Source: an uncultured Oscillospiraceae bacterium (lineage in GTDB: Bacteria; Bacillota; Clostridia; Oscillospirales; Oscillospiraceae). Taken from it: a stretch of DNA of 21,821 bases. This document shows, in pieces, positions 1 to 7,693 of this stretch. How positions within the stretch are numbered: position 1 is the stretch's first letter; every line of letters starts with the position of its first letter. The notes beneath the pieces were generated by a model. That model worked only from the letters and a program-made list of their open reading frames with translations. It was not told the origin of the DNA and searched no databases. The stretch is from assembly GCA_934546685.1 (NCBI GenBank), contig CAKTEB010000033.1, forward strand, positions 1-21,821, written 5' to 3'. The translations under genes and the position numbers were made by a program.

Positions 1-48
1 TACCGTGTTCCCTGCCTTTGAAAACATTGATTTTACTGACTTTTTCAT
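1..48 (-). CDS. Possible N-terminus of a further gene, cut by window edge
   Basis: Reading the minus strand from an ATG at position 48 gives 16 open codons (MKKSVKSMFSKAGNTV) running off the window. The peptide begins with a Lys-rich stretch that could open a signal peptide or a small basic protein, but too little is present to recognise a family. No good Shine-Dalgarno sequence precedes the ATG. It lies 50 bases downstream of the nucleotidyltransferase gene on the same strand and could be the next gene of that operon. I see no terminator hairpin between them. Confidence 0.25.
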   Translation of the reverse strand, partial: MKKSVKSMFSKAGNTV

Positions 49-98
49 GTTTTCTTATTAGGAGGCGGGGAATGGGTCGGCCTTTTGCGTTGAAGAAA

Positions 99-842
99 TC
101 AGAATTTCCCGGAGGTGAGATAGCTTTCTACCAGCTCCAGCTGCTCCGGCGTGTTGACGCCGATGATCTGGGGCCCCAGCTCCACGCAGCACAGGCCGAT
201 TCTCCCGCCCCGCTGGCGCATGAGCTCCGGCACGTCGGTGAGGTAATACTCTCCCTGAGCATTGTCGTTTTTGAGGAGTTCCAGGCAGGACAGAAGCTCC
301 TGGCAGTCAAAGGCATAGACCCCGGCATTGAGCTCCCGGATATTTTTCTGCTCCGGGGTGCAGTCCTTGTCCTCTACCACCCGCAGGAAGCCGCCGTTTT
401 CGTCCCGGAGGATCCGGCCAAAGGGCAGCTCCAGATCCGTGGTGCCGGTGAGGAAGGTGCAGGGGCTGCCGCTCTTCTGGTGCTCAGAGAGCAGGGCCTG
501 ATAGGTCTCCTTCTTGAGCAGAGGCATATCGCCGCAGCAGACCAGTACCGTGCCGTCAAAGTCCTCGAGATATTCCTTGGCACACTGGACGGCGTGGCCG
601 GTGCCCAGCTGGGGATCCTGCACGGCAAAGGGATAGTCCGGGAATCGGGCTTCTACCTGCTCCCGCATGTATCCAGCCACAATGACCGTGTCCTTCTTGG
701 GGAGAAAGTCCAGGGCGGCGAGAACATAGTGGAGCAGAGGCTGTCCCGCGGCCTCCCGCAGGGCCTTGGGCTGGTTGTGCTCGGCGGAATGGAGCCGGGT
801 GCCCTTTCCTGCGGCTAAGACAATGGCTTTGATGGATCCCAT
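99..842 (-). CDS. Single-domain GlmU-like sugar-phosphate nucleotidyltransferase
   Basis: This 247-residue protein matches the N-terminal uridylyltransferase domain of GlmU. The nucleotide-binding signature LAAGKGTRL lies at residues 9-17, followed by LGTGHA, the metal-binding GDMPLL loop and NAGVYAF near the sugar pocket. GlmU itself is about 450 residues and carries a left-handed beta-helix acetyltransferase domain. That half is absent here and the gene simply stops after the Rossmann-like domain. It probably joins a nucleotide (UTP or another NTP) to a sugar-1-phosphate in the cytoplasm, but the substrate cannot be read from sequence. The start ATG lies 3 bases after the deoC stop, with a GGAGGA ribosome site inside the deoC end, so the two are translationally coupled. 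It could supply UDP-GlcNAc if another enzyme makes GlcNAc-1-P, or act on a different sugar. Confidence 0.85.
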   Translation of the reverse strand: MGSIKAIVLAAGKGTRLHSAEHNQPKALREAAGQPLLHYVLAALDFLPKKDTVIVAGYMREQVEARFPDYPFAVQDPQLGTGHAVQCAKEYLEDFDGTVLVCCGDMPLLKKETYQALLSEHQKSGSPCTFLTGTTDLELPFGRILRDENGGFLRVVEDKDCTPEQKNIRELNAGVYAFDCQELLSCLELLKNDNAQGEYYLTDVPELMRQRGGRIGLCCVELGPQIIGVNTPEQLELVESYLTSGKF

Positions 843-845
843 GAC

Positions 846-1496
846 TCAGTCCTCCAGTCCGCTGACGATGGCGATGCCCGCGCTGGCGCCGATGCGGTCG
901 GCGCCGGCCTCGATCATCTCCATGGCCTCTTCATAGCTGTGGATGCCGCCGCTGGCCTTGACCTTCAGACCGCCCGCGGACTTTTTCATGAGTGACACGT
1001 CCTGGGCCTTGGCGCCGCCGGTGGAAAAGCCAGTGGAGGTCTTTACGAAGTCCGCTCCGGCGTTCTTGGAGGCCTGGCAGGCCTTGACGATCTCCTCCTC
1101 GGTAAGCAGACAGGTCTCCAGGATTACCTTGAGCACCTTGCCGGGGCAGGCGGCCCGAACGGCCTTGATATCGGCCTCTACGGCATCCCAATTCCCGTCC
1201 TTGGCCTGGCCCACGTCCAGGACCATATCGATCTCGTCAGCGCCCAGGGCGGTCATGGCTCCAGCCTCGGCGGCCTTTACCACGGTGCAGCCCAGGGGGA
1301 AGCCCACCACCACGCAGAGTTTCACGTCGGAGCCCTGGAGGCATTCCTTGGCCAGGGCTGCCCGGCCGGAGTTCACGCAGACGGAGCAGAAGTGGTATTC
1401 CTTGGCCTCGTCACAGAGCTTCTTGATCTGGGCCTCGGTGGCGTTGGGCTTCAAAAGGGTGTGGTCGATCATCTTCGCAAGTTCCAGTTTTGTCAT
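846..1496 (-). CDS. deoC: Deoxyribose-phosphate aldolase DeoC
   Basis: DeoC cleaves 2-deoxyribose-5-phosphate to glyceraldehyde-3-phosphate and acetaldehyde in deoxynucleoside catabolism. The sequence has the class I aldolase features of the family: KMIDHTLLKP at the N-terminus, the VVVGFPLG strand, an aspartate in EIDMVLDVG (residues 88-96), the Schiff-base lysine in FVKTSTGFSTGGA (Lys152) and the second active-site lysine in KVKASGGI (Lys180). The length, 216 residues, is normal. Two ATGs are possible. The one at 1502 overlaps the tatD stop as ATGA but sits only one base after AGGAGA. The one at 1496 is spaced 7 bases from AGGAG and is preferred. It is the third gene of the mnmG operon. The usual partners deoA, deoD and pdp are not in the window. 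Confidence 0.93.
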   Translation of the reverse strand: MTKLELAKMIDHTLLKPNATEAQIKKLCDEAKEYHFCSVCVNSGRAALAKECLQGSDVKLCVVVGFPLGCTVVKAAEAGAMTALGADEIDMVLDVGQAKDGNWDAVEADIKAVRAACPGKVLKVILETCLLTEEEIVKACQASKNAGADFVKTSTGFSTGGAKAQDVSLMKKSAGGLKVKASGGIHSYEEAMEMIEAGADRIGASAGIAIVSGLED

Positions 1497-1498
1497 GT

Positions 1499-2278
1499 TC
1501 ATTCTCCTTTTTCAGTGGGAATGCGGAAGAACCGCTTCCCGTTTTCCATGGTAATGGCCGCCACCTCTTCGGTGGACAGGCCCTTGATCTCTGCAATTTT
1601 CTCCGACACTTTGGACACATAGCCCGAGTGGTTCCGTTTGCCCCGATAGGGCACCGGGGCGAGATAGGGGCAGTCGGTCTCGATCATGATCCGGTCCATG
1701 GGCACGGCGGCAATGGCCTCCAGGGCCCGGCGGGCATTCTTAAAGGTCACTACGCCAGTGAAGCTCACATACCAGCCCAGCCGCACCAGCTCCTGGGCCA
1801 TTTCGGCGCTGCCGGAGAAGCAGTGGAACACCCCGGGAACCTTGCTGGCCCACTTCCGAACGATGTCCATGCCGTCCCCGTGGGCCTCCCGCTCGTGGAT
1901 CACCACGGGCTTGTCCAGCCGATCCGCCAGATCCATCTGCCGGTCAAACCAGTGCTGCTGGATCTCCCGGGGCACGTCGTCATAGTGGTAATCGAGACCG
2001 ATCTCGCCGATGGCCACCACTTTAGGGTGCTGGGCCAATTTCCCATAGGTCTCCAGATCCTCCTCGGTCATGGCCCCGGTGTTCCCGGGCCAGGCTCCCA
2101 CCACCGCATATACAAAGGGATACTGCTCCGCAATGGAGATGGCCTTTTCCGAGGAGGGAATGTCGCAGCCGATGTCGTTGATGAGGGAAATGCCCTGACG
2201 GTGGAGCTCCGGCAGCAGGATGTCCCGATCCTGGTCGAAGGCTTCATCGTCATAGTGGGCGTGGGTATCGTAAAACAT
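1499..2278 (-). CDS. tatD: TatD-family metal-dependent hydrolase/DNase
   Basis: This 259-residue TIM-barrel protein carries the TatD metal-binding set: HAH at residues 6-8, the glutamate in AIGEIGLDYHYD (Glu92), histidines in PVVIHER (His128) and FHCFSG (His152), and the aspartate in IETDCPYLAP (Asp202). TatD/YcfH proteins are cytoplasmic hydrolases. Exonuclease activity on DNA or RNA is reported for several, and others act on D-aminoacyl-tRNA, so the physiological substrate here is uncertain. The gene starts 14 bases after mnmG with AGAGG as ribosome site, and its stop overlaps the alternative upstream deoC ATG. Its place between a tRNA-modification gene and a deoxyribose-phosphate aldolase fits nucleic-acid turnover, but this is inference. 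Confidence 0.9.
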   Translation of the reverse strand: MFYDTHAHYDDEAFDQDRDILLPELHRQGISLINDIGCDIPSSEKAISIAEQYPFVYAVVGAWPGNTGAMTEEDLETYGKLAQHPKVVAIGEIGLDYHYDDVPREIQQHWFDRQMDLADRLDKPVVIHEREAHGDGMDIVRKWASKVPGVFHCFSGSAEMAQELVRLGWYVSFTGVVTFKNARRALEAIAAVPMDRIMIETDCPYLAPVPYRGKRNHSGYVSKVSEKIAEIKGLSTEEVAAITMENGKRFFRIPTEKGE

Positions 2279-2292
2279 AGGTAGCCTCTTTC

Positions 2293-4182
2293 TTAGGAAG
2301 TATGGTTCTGCCGCTGGAGCTCCAGGTATACCATCAGCACGGCGATATCCGCGGGGCTGACCCCGGAGATCCGGGAGGCCTGACCGATGTTCAGGGGGCG
2401 GATTTTCCCCAGCTTCTGCCGGGCCTCCAGCCGGAGCCCGGTAATGGAGTCGTAGTCCAGATCCGGAGGCAGCTGCCGCGCCTCCTCCTTCTGGAACTGC
2501 TCCACCTGCTTCAGCTGGCGCTTGATGTATCCGGCGTATTTCACCTGGATCTCCACCTCCTCCTGAATCTCAGGGGAGAGGGCGGGGCGCTGGGGGTCAA
2601 AGGGGGCCAGACCCAGATAGCTCAACTGGGGGCGGCGCACCAGATCCCCCATCCGGGCGGAGCCCTTTACCGCCGCAGTGCCCTGAGCGGTGAGATAGTT
2701 GTTCAGCTCCGGGGATTCCACCACGCCGCAGTGCTCCAGCCGGTGCACCTCGGCCTCCACGAGGCGGTACTTTTCGAGAACCGCCTCGTAGCGCTCCTGA
2801 GAGACGAGGCCTACCCGATGGCCGATGCCGGAGAGCCGTTGGTCGGCGTTGTCCTGCCGGAGCATCAGCCGGTATTCCGTGCGGGAGGTCATCATCCGGT
2901 AGGGCTCGTTGGTGCCCTTGGTCACCAGGTCATCGATGAGGGTGCCGATATAGGCGTCGCTGCGCCGAAGGATCATAGGTTCCTCGCCCTTGAGCTTCAA
3001 TGCGGCGTTGATGCCGGCCACCAGCCCCTGGGCGGCGGCCTCCTCATAGCCGGAGGAGCCGTTGAACTGACCCGCACCGTAGAGACCGGGGATCTTTTTG
3101 CATTCCAGAGTGGGCAGCAACTCCGTGGGGTCCACGCAGTCGTATTCGATGGCATAGGCGGGGCGCATCATCTCCGCATGCTCCAGGCCGGGGATGGTGT
3201 GCATCATCTGGATCTGCACGTCCTCGGGTAGGGAGGAGGAGAAGCCTTGAATATACATCTCATCGGTAGAAAGACCGCAGGGCTCGATGAACAGCTGATG
3301 CCGGGGCTTATCCGGGAACCGAACGATCTTATCCTCGATGGAGGGGCAGTACCGGGGGCCGACGCCCTCAATGACGCCGGAATACAGGGGACTCCGATGG
3401 AGATTGTCCCGGATGATCCGGTGGGTCTCGGCGTTTGTATAGGTGAGATAGCAGACGGCCCGGTTTTCCGGCAGCTCCCTGGTGGTGAAGCTGAAGGGCA
3501 CCGGCACCTCGTCTCCGGGCTGGAGCTCCATTTTGGAGAAATCGATGCTTCGGCGATTCACTCTGGGGGGCGTTCCGGTCTTAAAGCGCCGGAGGGAAAG
3601 GCCAAGCGCCCGGAGACAGTCGCTGAGGCCGATGGCCGCGTGCATGCCGTCGGGGCCGGAGGCATAATAGCATTCGCCGGTGATGACGCGGCTGGAGAGA
3701 TAGGTGCCCGTACAGAGCACTGCGGCACGGACGGGGTAGACGGCCCCCAGCTGGGTGACCACGGCCCCCACACTGCCGGACTCATTGAGCCGAACCTCGG
3801 TGATCATGGCCTGCTTCAGGTCCAGGTTCTCCTGCTGCTCCAGGGTATGCTTCATGAGCTCCTGGTATTTTCGCCGATCTGCCTGGGCCCGGAGGGAATG
3901 GACGGCGGGGCCCTTGCCGCGGTTTAACAGCCGGAACTGGATGCAGGCGCGATCCGCCGCACGGCCCATTTCGCCGCCCAGGGCATCGATCTCCCGGACC
4001 AGATGGCCCTTGCCGGTGCCGCCGATGGCGGGGTTGCAGGGCATATTGCCCACCGCGTCCAGGTTGATGGTAAAGATAACGGTTTTGAGGCCCAGCCGCG
4101 CGGCGGCCAGAGCGGCCTCGATGCCCGCATGGCCCGCGCCGATAACGGCCACGTCGTAGGATTCAAGCTGATATTCTATCAT
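2293..4182 (-). CDS. mnmG: tRNA uridine-34 5-carboxymethylaminomethyl modification enzyme MnmG (GidA)
   Basis: MnmG works with MnmE to build carboxymethylaminomethyl groups at wobble uridine 34 of several tRNAs, using FAD, NADH and methylene-THF. The protein shows the FAD-binding VIGAGHAGIEAA motif (from residue 13), the NMPCNPAIGGTGKGHL loop, the conserved SRTEYRLMLRQDNAD block and the C-terminal helical MnmE/tRNA-binding domain with SRISGVSPADIAVLMVYLE. A GTG at 4191 is possible, but the ATG at 4182 is placed 6 bases after AGGTG and gives 629 residues, the same as E. coli MnmG. It heads the operon mnmG-tatD-deoC-nucleotidyltransferase. Its common partners mnmE and rsmG are not here, so the locus differs from the frequent mnmE-mnmG-rsmG arrangement. 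Confidence 0.96.
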   Translation of the reverse strand: MIEYQLESYDVAVIGAGHAGIEAALAAARLGLKTVIFTINLDAVGNMPCNPAIGGTGKGHLVREIDALGGEMGRAADRACIQFRLLNRGKGPAVHSLRAQADRRKYQELMKHTLEQQENLDLKQAMITEVRLNESGSVGAVVTQLGAVYPVRAAVLCTGTYLSSRVITGECYYASGPDGMHAAIGLSDCLRALGLSLRRFKTGTPPRVNRRSIDFSKMELQPGDEVPVPFSFTTRELPENRAVCYLTYTNAETHRIIRDNLHRSPLYSGVIEGVGPRYCPSIEDKIVRFPDKPRHQLFIEPCGLSTDEMYIQGFSSSLPEDVQIQMMHTIPGLEHAEMMRPAYAIEYDCVDPTELLPTLECKKIPGLYGAGQFNGSSGYEEAAAQGLVAGINAALKLKGEEPMILRRSDAYIGTLIDDLVTKGTNEPYRMMTSRTEYRLMLRQDNADQRLSGIGHRVGLVSQERYEAVLEKYRLVEAEVHRLEHCGVVESPELNNYLTAQGTAAVKGSARMGDLVRRPQLSYLGLAPFDPQRPALSPEIQEEVEIQVKYAGYIKRQLKQVEQFQKEEARQLPPDLDYDSITGLRLEARQKLGKIRPLNIGQASRISGVSPADIAVLMVYLELQRQNHTS

Positions 4183-4240
4183 TGGGTTCACCTGTAGGTT
4201 AGGGTTGGCATACCACCTGGCAGGAGGTACGCTTCGTTTT

Positions 4241-4249
4241 ATTGTACCA
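4241..4249 (-). promoter_or_regulatory. Extended -10 promoter for the mnmG operon
   Basis: On the minus strand the sequence TGGTACAAT forms an extended -10 element (TGn plus TACAAT, five of six to consensus). There is no good -35 at 17 bases. Transcription would begin near 4234, giving a leader of about 50 bases before the mnmG ATG. The 14-base string around it (4238-4251) recurs at the promoter of the HD nucleotidase gene. Confidence 0.5.
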
Positions 4250-4312
4250 TGTTTCCGTGGTATTTGCCACTGTTTTTCTCCATGTTTTCCTGAATTACAA
4301 GGGCTCTGCGGG

Positions 4313-4341
4313 TTGCTTTTGTTTTTTGACTATGATAAAAT
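4313..4341 (+). promoter_or_regulatory. Probable typA promoter
   Basis: TTGCTT (4313-4318) and TAAAAT (4336-4341) are separated by 17 bases, and TGA immediately before the -10 makes it an extended -10. The -35 is weak (three of six). The surrounding 60 bases are much more AT-rich than the flanking genes. Predicted start is near 4348, with a leader of about 57 bases before the TTG start codon. Confidence 0.5.
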
Positions 4342-4405
4342 AAATAATTGTGATTCAGAAAAAATAGCGGAAATAAAGACGTATTTGGAAGGGAGTTACC
4401 CAACT

Positions 4406-6238
4406 TTGGTAGACGAGAAAATCAGAAACGTAGCCATTATCGCCCACGTTGACCACGGCAAGACCACCCTGGTGGATGAGATGCTCAAGCAGAGCGGCAT
4501 CTATCGGGAAAATCAGGAGGTCGTGGATCGGGTCATGGACTCCAACGACCTGGAGCGTGAGCGCGGCATTACCATCCTGGCAAAGAACACCGCCATCACC
4601 TATAAGGACACCAAGATCAATATCGTAGACACCCCGGGCCATGCGGACTTCGGCGGCGAGGTGGAGCGTATCCTCAAGATGGTCAACGGCGTTATCCTGC
4701 TGGTAGACGCGGCGGAGGGCCCCATGCCTCAGACCCGCTTCGTGCTGTCCAAGGCCCTGGAGCTGGGCCATCGGGTCATCGTGGTGGTCAACAAGATCGA
4801 CCGTCCCGACCAGCGGGTGCTGGAGGTGGTGGACGAGGTCCTGGAACTGCTCATCGACCTGGACGCCACCGACGATCAGCTGGAGAGCCCCATGCTGTTC
4901 TGCTCCGGCCGTCAGGGCACCGCTTCCTATTCTCCCGACGTGGCGGGCACCGATCTCCAGCCTCTGTTTGACACCATCCTGGATTATATCCCCGGCCCTG
5001 AGGCCGATGTGGATCAGCCCTTCCAGATGCTGGTGTCCTCCATCGACTATAACGAGTTCGTGGGCCGGATCGCCATTGGCCGCATTGAGCGCGGCGTGAT
5101 CCACCAGAACGACGAGATCGTGGTATGTAACTACCATGACCCCGATCAGGTCTCCAAGAAGCTCAAGGCTGTGAGCCTCTATGAGTTCGACGGCCTGAAT
5201 CGTGTGCCGGTCACCGAGGCCTCCGCAGGCAACATCGTGGCCCTCAGCGGTATCGGCAACATCACCATCGGCGATACCATCTGCGCCCCCTCCAATGTGG
5301 AGCCCCTGGACTTCGTGAAGATCTCCAAGCCCACCATGGAGATGACCTTTACCATCAACGATTCTCCCTTTGCCGGCAAGGAGGGCAAGTATGTGACCTC
5401 CCGGCAGATCCGGGAGCGCCTGGAGAAGGAGCTTCTCAAGGACGTGTCCCTGCGGGTCACCGAGTCCGAGGGCTCCACCGACGCCTTCTATGTGGCGGGC
5501 CGCGGAGAGATGCACCTGAGCATCCTCATCGAGACCATGCGCCGGGAGGGCTATGAGTTCCAGGTATCTCCTCCCCGTGTGCTCTATCAGGAGATCGACG
5601 GCGTCAAGTGCGAGCCTATGGAGCGGCTGGTCTGCGACGTGCCCTCCGACTGCGTGGGCTCCGTTATCGAGAAGATGGGCAACCGCAAGGGCGACCTGCT
5701 GGAGATGACCCCTCTGGGCACTACCCGCATGAAGATCACCTTCCTGGTTCCCTCCCGCGGCCTGTTCGGCTACCGGAATGAGTTCCTCACCGACACCAAG
5801 GGCGAGGGTATCATGGCCTCTGTCTTCGACAGCTATCAGCCCTATAAGGGCGATATCCAGCGCCGCCGCACCGGCAGCCTGATCTCCTTCGAGACCGGCG
5901 AGTCCATCACCTACGGCCTGTATAACGCCCAGGAGCGCGGCACCCTGTTCATCGGCGCCGGTGTTCCCGTGTATGAGGGCATGGTCATTGGCTCCAATCC
6001 CCGGATGGAGGACATCACCGTCAACGTCTGCAAGGCCAAGCACCTGACCAACACCCGTGCTTCCGGCTCCGACGACGCCCTGCGGCTGATCCCCCCGAAG
6101 CAGATGAGCCTGGAGCAGTGCCTGGAGTATCTGGCAGACGACGAGATCCTGGAGGTCACCCCCAAGACCCTGCGTATGCGCAAGCGGATCCTGAACCATG
6201 CGGATCGCATGAAGGCCCTGAAGGGCGGCAAAAAGTAA
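4406..6238 (+). CDS. typA: Translational GTPase TypA/BipA
   Basis: TypA (BipA) is a ribosome-associated GTPase of the EF-G class that helps 50S assembly and stress adaptation. All G motifs are present: AHVDHGKTTL near residue 13, the RERGITILAKN switch I, DTPGHADFGGEVER and VNKIDRPDQR. EF-G-like domains II, III and V and the BipA-specific C-terminal domain follow. The open frame continues 67 codons upstream, but those codons read through the promoter region and are unlike any TypA. The TTG at 4406 follows GGAAGGGAG by 10 bases and gives 610 residues, close to E. coli BipA (607). The gene diverges from mnmG and is followed by a terminator-like hairpin. Confidence 0.96.
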   Translation: MVDEKIRNVAIIAHVDHGKTTLVDEMLKQSGIYRENQEVVDRVMDSNDLERERGITILAKNTAITYKDTKINIVDTPGHADFGGEVERILKMVNGVILLVDAAEGPMPQTRFVLSKALELGHRVIVVVNKIDRPDQRVLEVVDEVLELLIDLDATDDQLESPMLFCSGRQGTASYSPDVAGTDLQPLFDTILDYIPGPEADVDQPFQMLVSSIDYNEFVGRIAIGRIERGVIHQNDEIVVCNYHDPDQVSKKLKAVSLYEFDGLNRVPVTEASAGNIVALSGIGNITIGDTICAPSNVEPLDFVKISKPTMEMTFTINDSPFAGKEGKYVTSRQIRERLEKELLKDVSLRVTESEGSTDAFYVAGRGEMHLSILIETMRREGYEFQVSPPRVLYQEIDGVKCEPMERLVCDVPSDCVGSVIEKMGNRKGDLLEMTPLGTTRMKITFLVPSRGLFGYRNEFLTDTKGEGIMASVFDSYQPYKGDIQRRRTGSLISFETGESITYGLYNAQERGTLFIGAGVPVYEGMVIGSNPRMEDITVNVCKAKHLTNTRASGSDDALRLIPPKQMSLEQCLEYLADDEILEVTPKTLRMRKRILNHADRMKALKGGKK

Positions 6239-6245
6239 GATGAGA

Positions 6246-6271
6246 GCGGGGGCCCCAGGGCCTCCGCTTTT
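6246..6271 (+). terminator. Rho-independent terminator-like hairpin after typA
   Basis: GCGGGGGCC and GGGCCTCCGC pair with one G-U wobble into a very GC-rich stem and are followed by TTTT. It lies 8 bases after the typA stop and only about 20 bases before the next ribosome site, so it may be a partial terminator that allows some transcription into the methyltransferase gene. Confidence 0.6.
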
Positions 6272-6292
6272 CGTATCGGAAGGAGGAACAGT

Positions 6293-7624
6293 ATGCTCCC
6301 ACCTGAATTTTTGAGCCGGATGGAGGCCCTGCTGGGGCCGGAATACCCGGAGTTCCTGGCGGCCTATGACCGGCCCCTGCAAAAGGGCCTGCGGCTGTCC
6401 CGGCGGAAGAAGTGCCCGAAGCCCCTCCCGTTCCTGCGGCAGCCCATTCCCTGGGCGGAATATGGCTATGCCTACGACCCGGAGGCCCGGCCCGGAAAGC
6501 ATCCCTACCACGAGGCGGGGCTCTACTACCTCCAGGAGCCCTCGGCCATGGCCCCGGCGGAGCTGCTGCATCCGGAGCCCGGAGACCGGGTCTTAGATCT
6601 CTGCGCTGCTCCCGGGGGTAAGTCCACCCAACTGGGGGACATGCTGGAGGGAAGCGGTCTGCTGGTGGCCAATGAAATAAGCCCCAAACGTGCGAAGATC
6701 CTATCCCGCAACATCGAGCGCATGGGCATCTCCAATGCTCTGGTGCTGAACATGCACCCCAGAGAGCTGGAGGGGCAGTTCCCGGGCTTTTTCGACAAGG
6801 TTTTAGTGGACGCGCCCTGTTCCGGAGAGGGAATGTTCCGGAAGGAAGCGGCGGCGGTGACGGACTGGAGTCCGGAGACCGTGAAAATGTGTGCCGCAAG
6901 GCAGAGTGAGATTTTAGACTCCGCGGCCAATATGCTTCGGCCCGGCGGAATGCTCTGCTATTCCACCTGCACCTTTGCGCCGGAGGAGGATGAGGGGGCC
7001 ATCGGGGCCTTCCTTCTCCGGCACCCGGATTTTCATGTGGTGAAAAAGGAGATGCCCATGCTGTCTCCCGGACGGCCGGGATGGGCAGAGGACGGCCCGG
7101 AGGAGCTCCGGGAGACCTTCCGGCTGTGGCCCCACCTGCTCTCTGGGGAGGGGCATTACGCGGCGCTGCTTCGAAAGGACGGGGACAGCGCTCCGGCGGA
7201 AAAAACCGCACCCAAGGAGGTCCCTATGCCCCCGGAGCTGCGGGACTTCCTGGAGAATATGGACATCGCCCTGCCGGAGGGACGGCTTATCTCCTTCGGC
7301 CCATCGCTGTACCTGGCGCCTATGGATATGCCGGAGCTCCGGGGGCTTAAGGTTCTGCGGCCCGGACTGGAGCTGGGCCAGGCGAAAAAGGGCCGGTTTG
7401 AGCCCGCTCACGCCCTGGCCCTGTGGCTGGATGGGGCAAGGATCACGGCGGAGCTGGATTCCCAAGGGCCGGAGGTCTTCCAGTATCTCCAGGGCCAGGT
7501 GCTCTCCGGGGATCAGAAGGGCTGGGCCCTGGTGACCGTGGACGGCCTGTCCCTGGGCTGGGCCAAGGGCTCCGGGGGACAGCTGAAAAATCACTTTCCC
7601 AAGGGACTGCGATGGCTGAGCTGA
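6293..7624 (+). CDS. RsmF/NSUN-family rRNA (cytosine-C5) methyltransferase
   Basis: This 443-residue protein is an SAM-dependent RNA m5C methyltransferase of the NOL1/NOP2/Sun family. The SAM motif DLCAAPGGKS is at residues 102-111. The motif IV cysteine is in DAPCSGEGMFRK (Cys176) and the catalytic cysteine is in YSTCTFAPEEDEG (Cys226). The order and the GEGMFRK variant fit the RsmF/YebU branch rather than RsmB. The C-terminal part (about residues 305-443) resembles the PUA-like RNA-binding domains of that branch. The likely target is a cytosine of 16S rRNA in the decoding region, but the exact base is inferred only by family. The ribosome site is AGGAGG, 6 bases before ATG. No promoter is visible between typA and this gene. 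A strong bidirectional terminator follows. Confidence 0.9.
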   Translation: MLPPEFLSRMEALLGPEYPEFLAAYDRPLQKGLRLSRRKKCPKPLPFLRQPIPWAEYGYAYDPEARPGKHPYHEAGLYYLQEPSAMAPAELLHPEPGDRVLDLCAAPGGKSTQLGDMLEGSGLLVANEISPKRAKILSRNIERMGISNALVLNMHPRELEGQFPGFFDKVLVDAPCSGEGMFRKEAAAVTDWSPETVKMCAARQSEILDSAANMLRPGGMLCYSTCTFAPEEDEGAIGAFLLRHPDFHVVKKEMPMLSPGRPGWAEDGPEELRETFRLWPHLLSGEGHYAALLRKDGDSAPAEKTAPKEVPMPPELRDFLENMDIALPEGRLISFGPSLYLAPMDMPELRGLKVLRPGLELGQAKKGRFEPAHALALWLDGARITAELDSQGPEVFQYLQGQVLSGDQKGWALVTVDGLSLGWAKGSGGQLKNHFPKGLRWLS

Positions 7625-7632
7625 ATATGTGC

Positions 7633-7671
7633 AAAAAAATTACGCTGCATGAGTTGCAGCGTAATTTTTTT
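7633..7671. terminator. Bidirectional terminator between the rRNA methyltransferase and LCP genes
   Basis: Seventeen perfectly paired bases (7633-7649 with 7655-7671) enclose a five-base TGAGT loop. The stem carries an A-run on the left and a T-run of seven on the right, so it serves both converging genes. Confidence 0.92.
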
Positions 7672-7693
7672 AAGGGCGATGGGCGGTACTGCC

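Noticed and set aside
18..818. 266-codon plus-strand frame at the left edge
   Set aside because: It is antisense to the GlmU-like gene over most of its length and has no family motif.
1497..1502. Upstream ATG at 1502 as the deoC start
   Set aside because: It would overlap the tatD stop as ATGA, but its spacing from AGGAG is one base; the ATG at 1496 is spaced normally and gives the usual length.
4205..4405. 67-codon N-terminal extension of TypA
   Set aside because: It runs through the divergent promoter region, has AT-rich composition unlike the gene, and is not part of the family.
4355..6571. 738-codon open frame on the minus strand
   Set aside because: It lies antisense to the complete typA gene and the methyltransferase start. 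The protein is rich in Gly, His, Leu and Val with no recognisable motif, as expected from the mirror of GC-biased codons.
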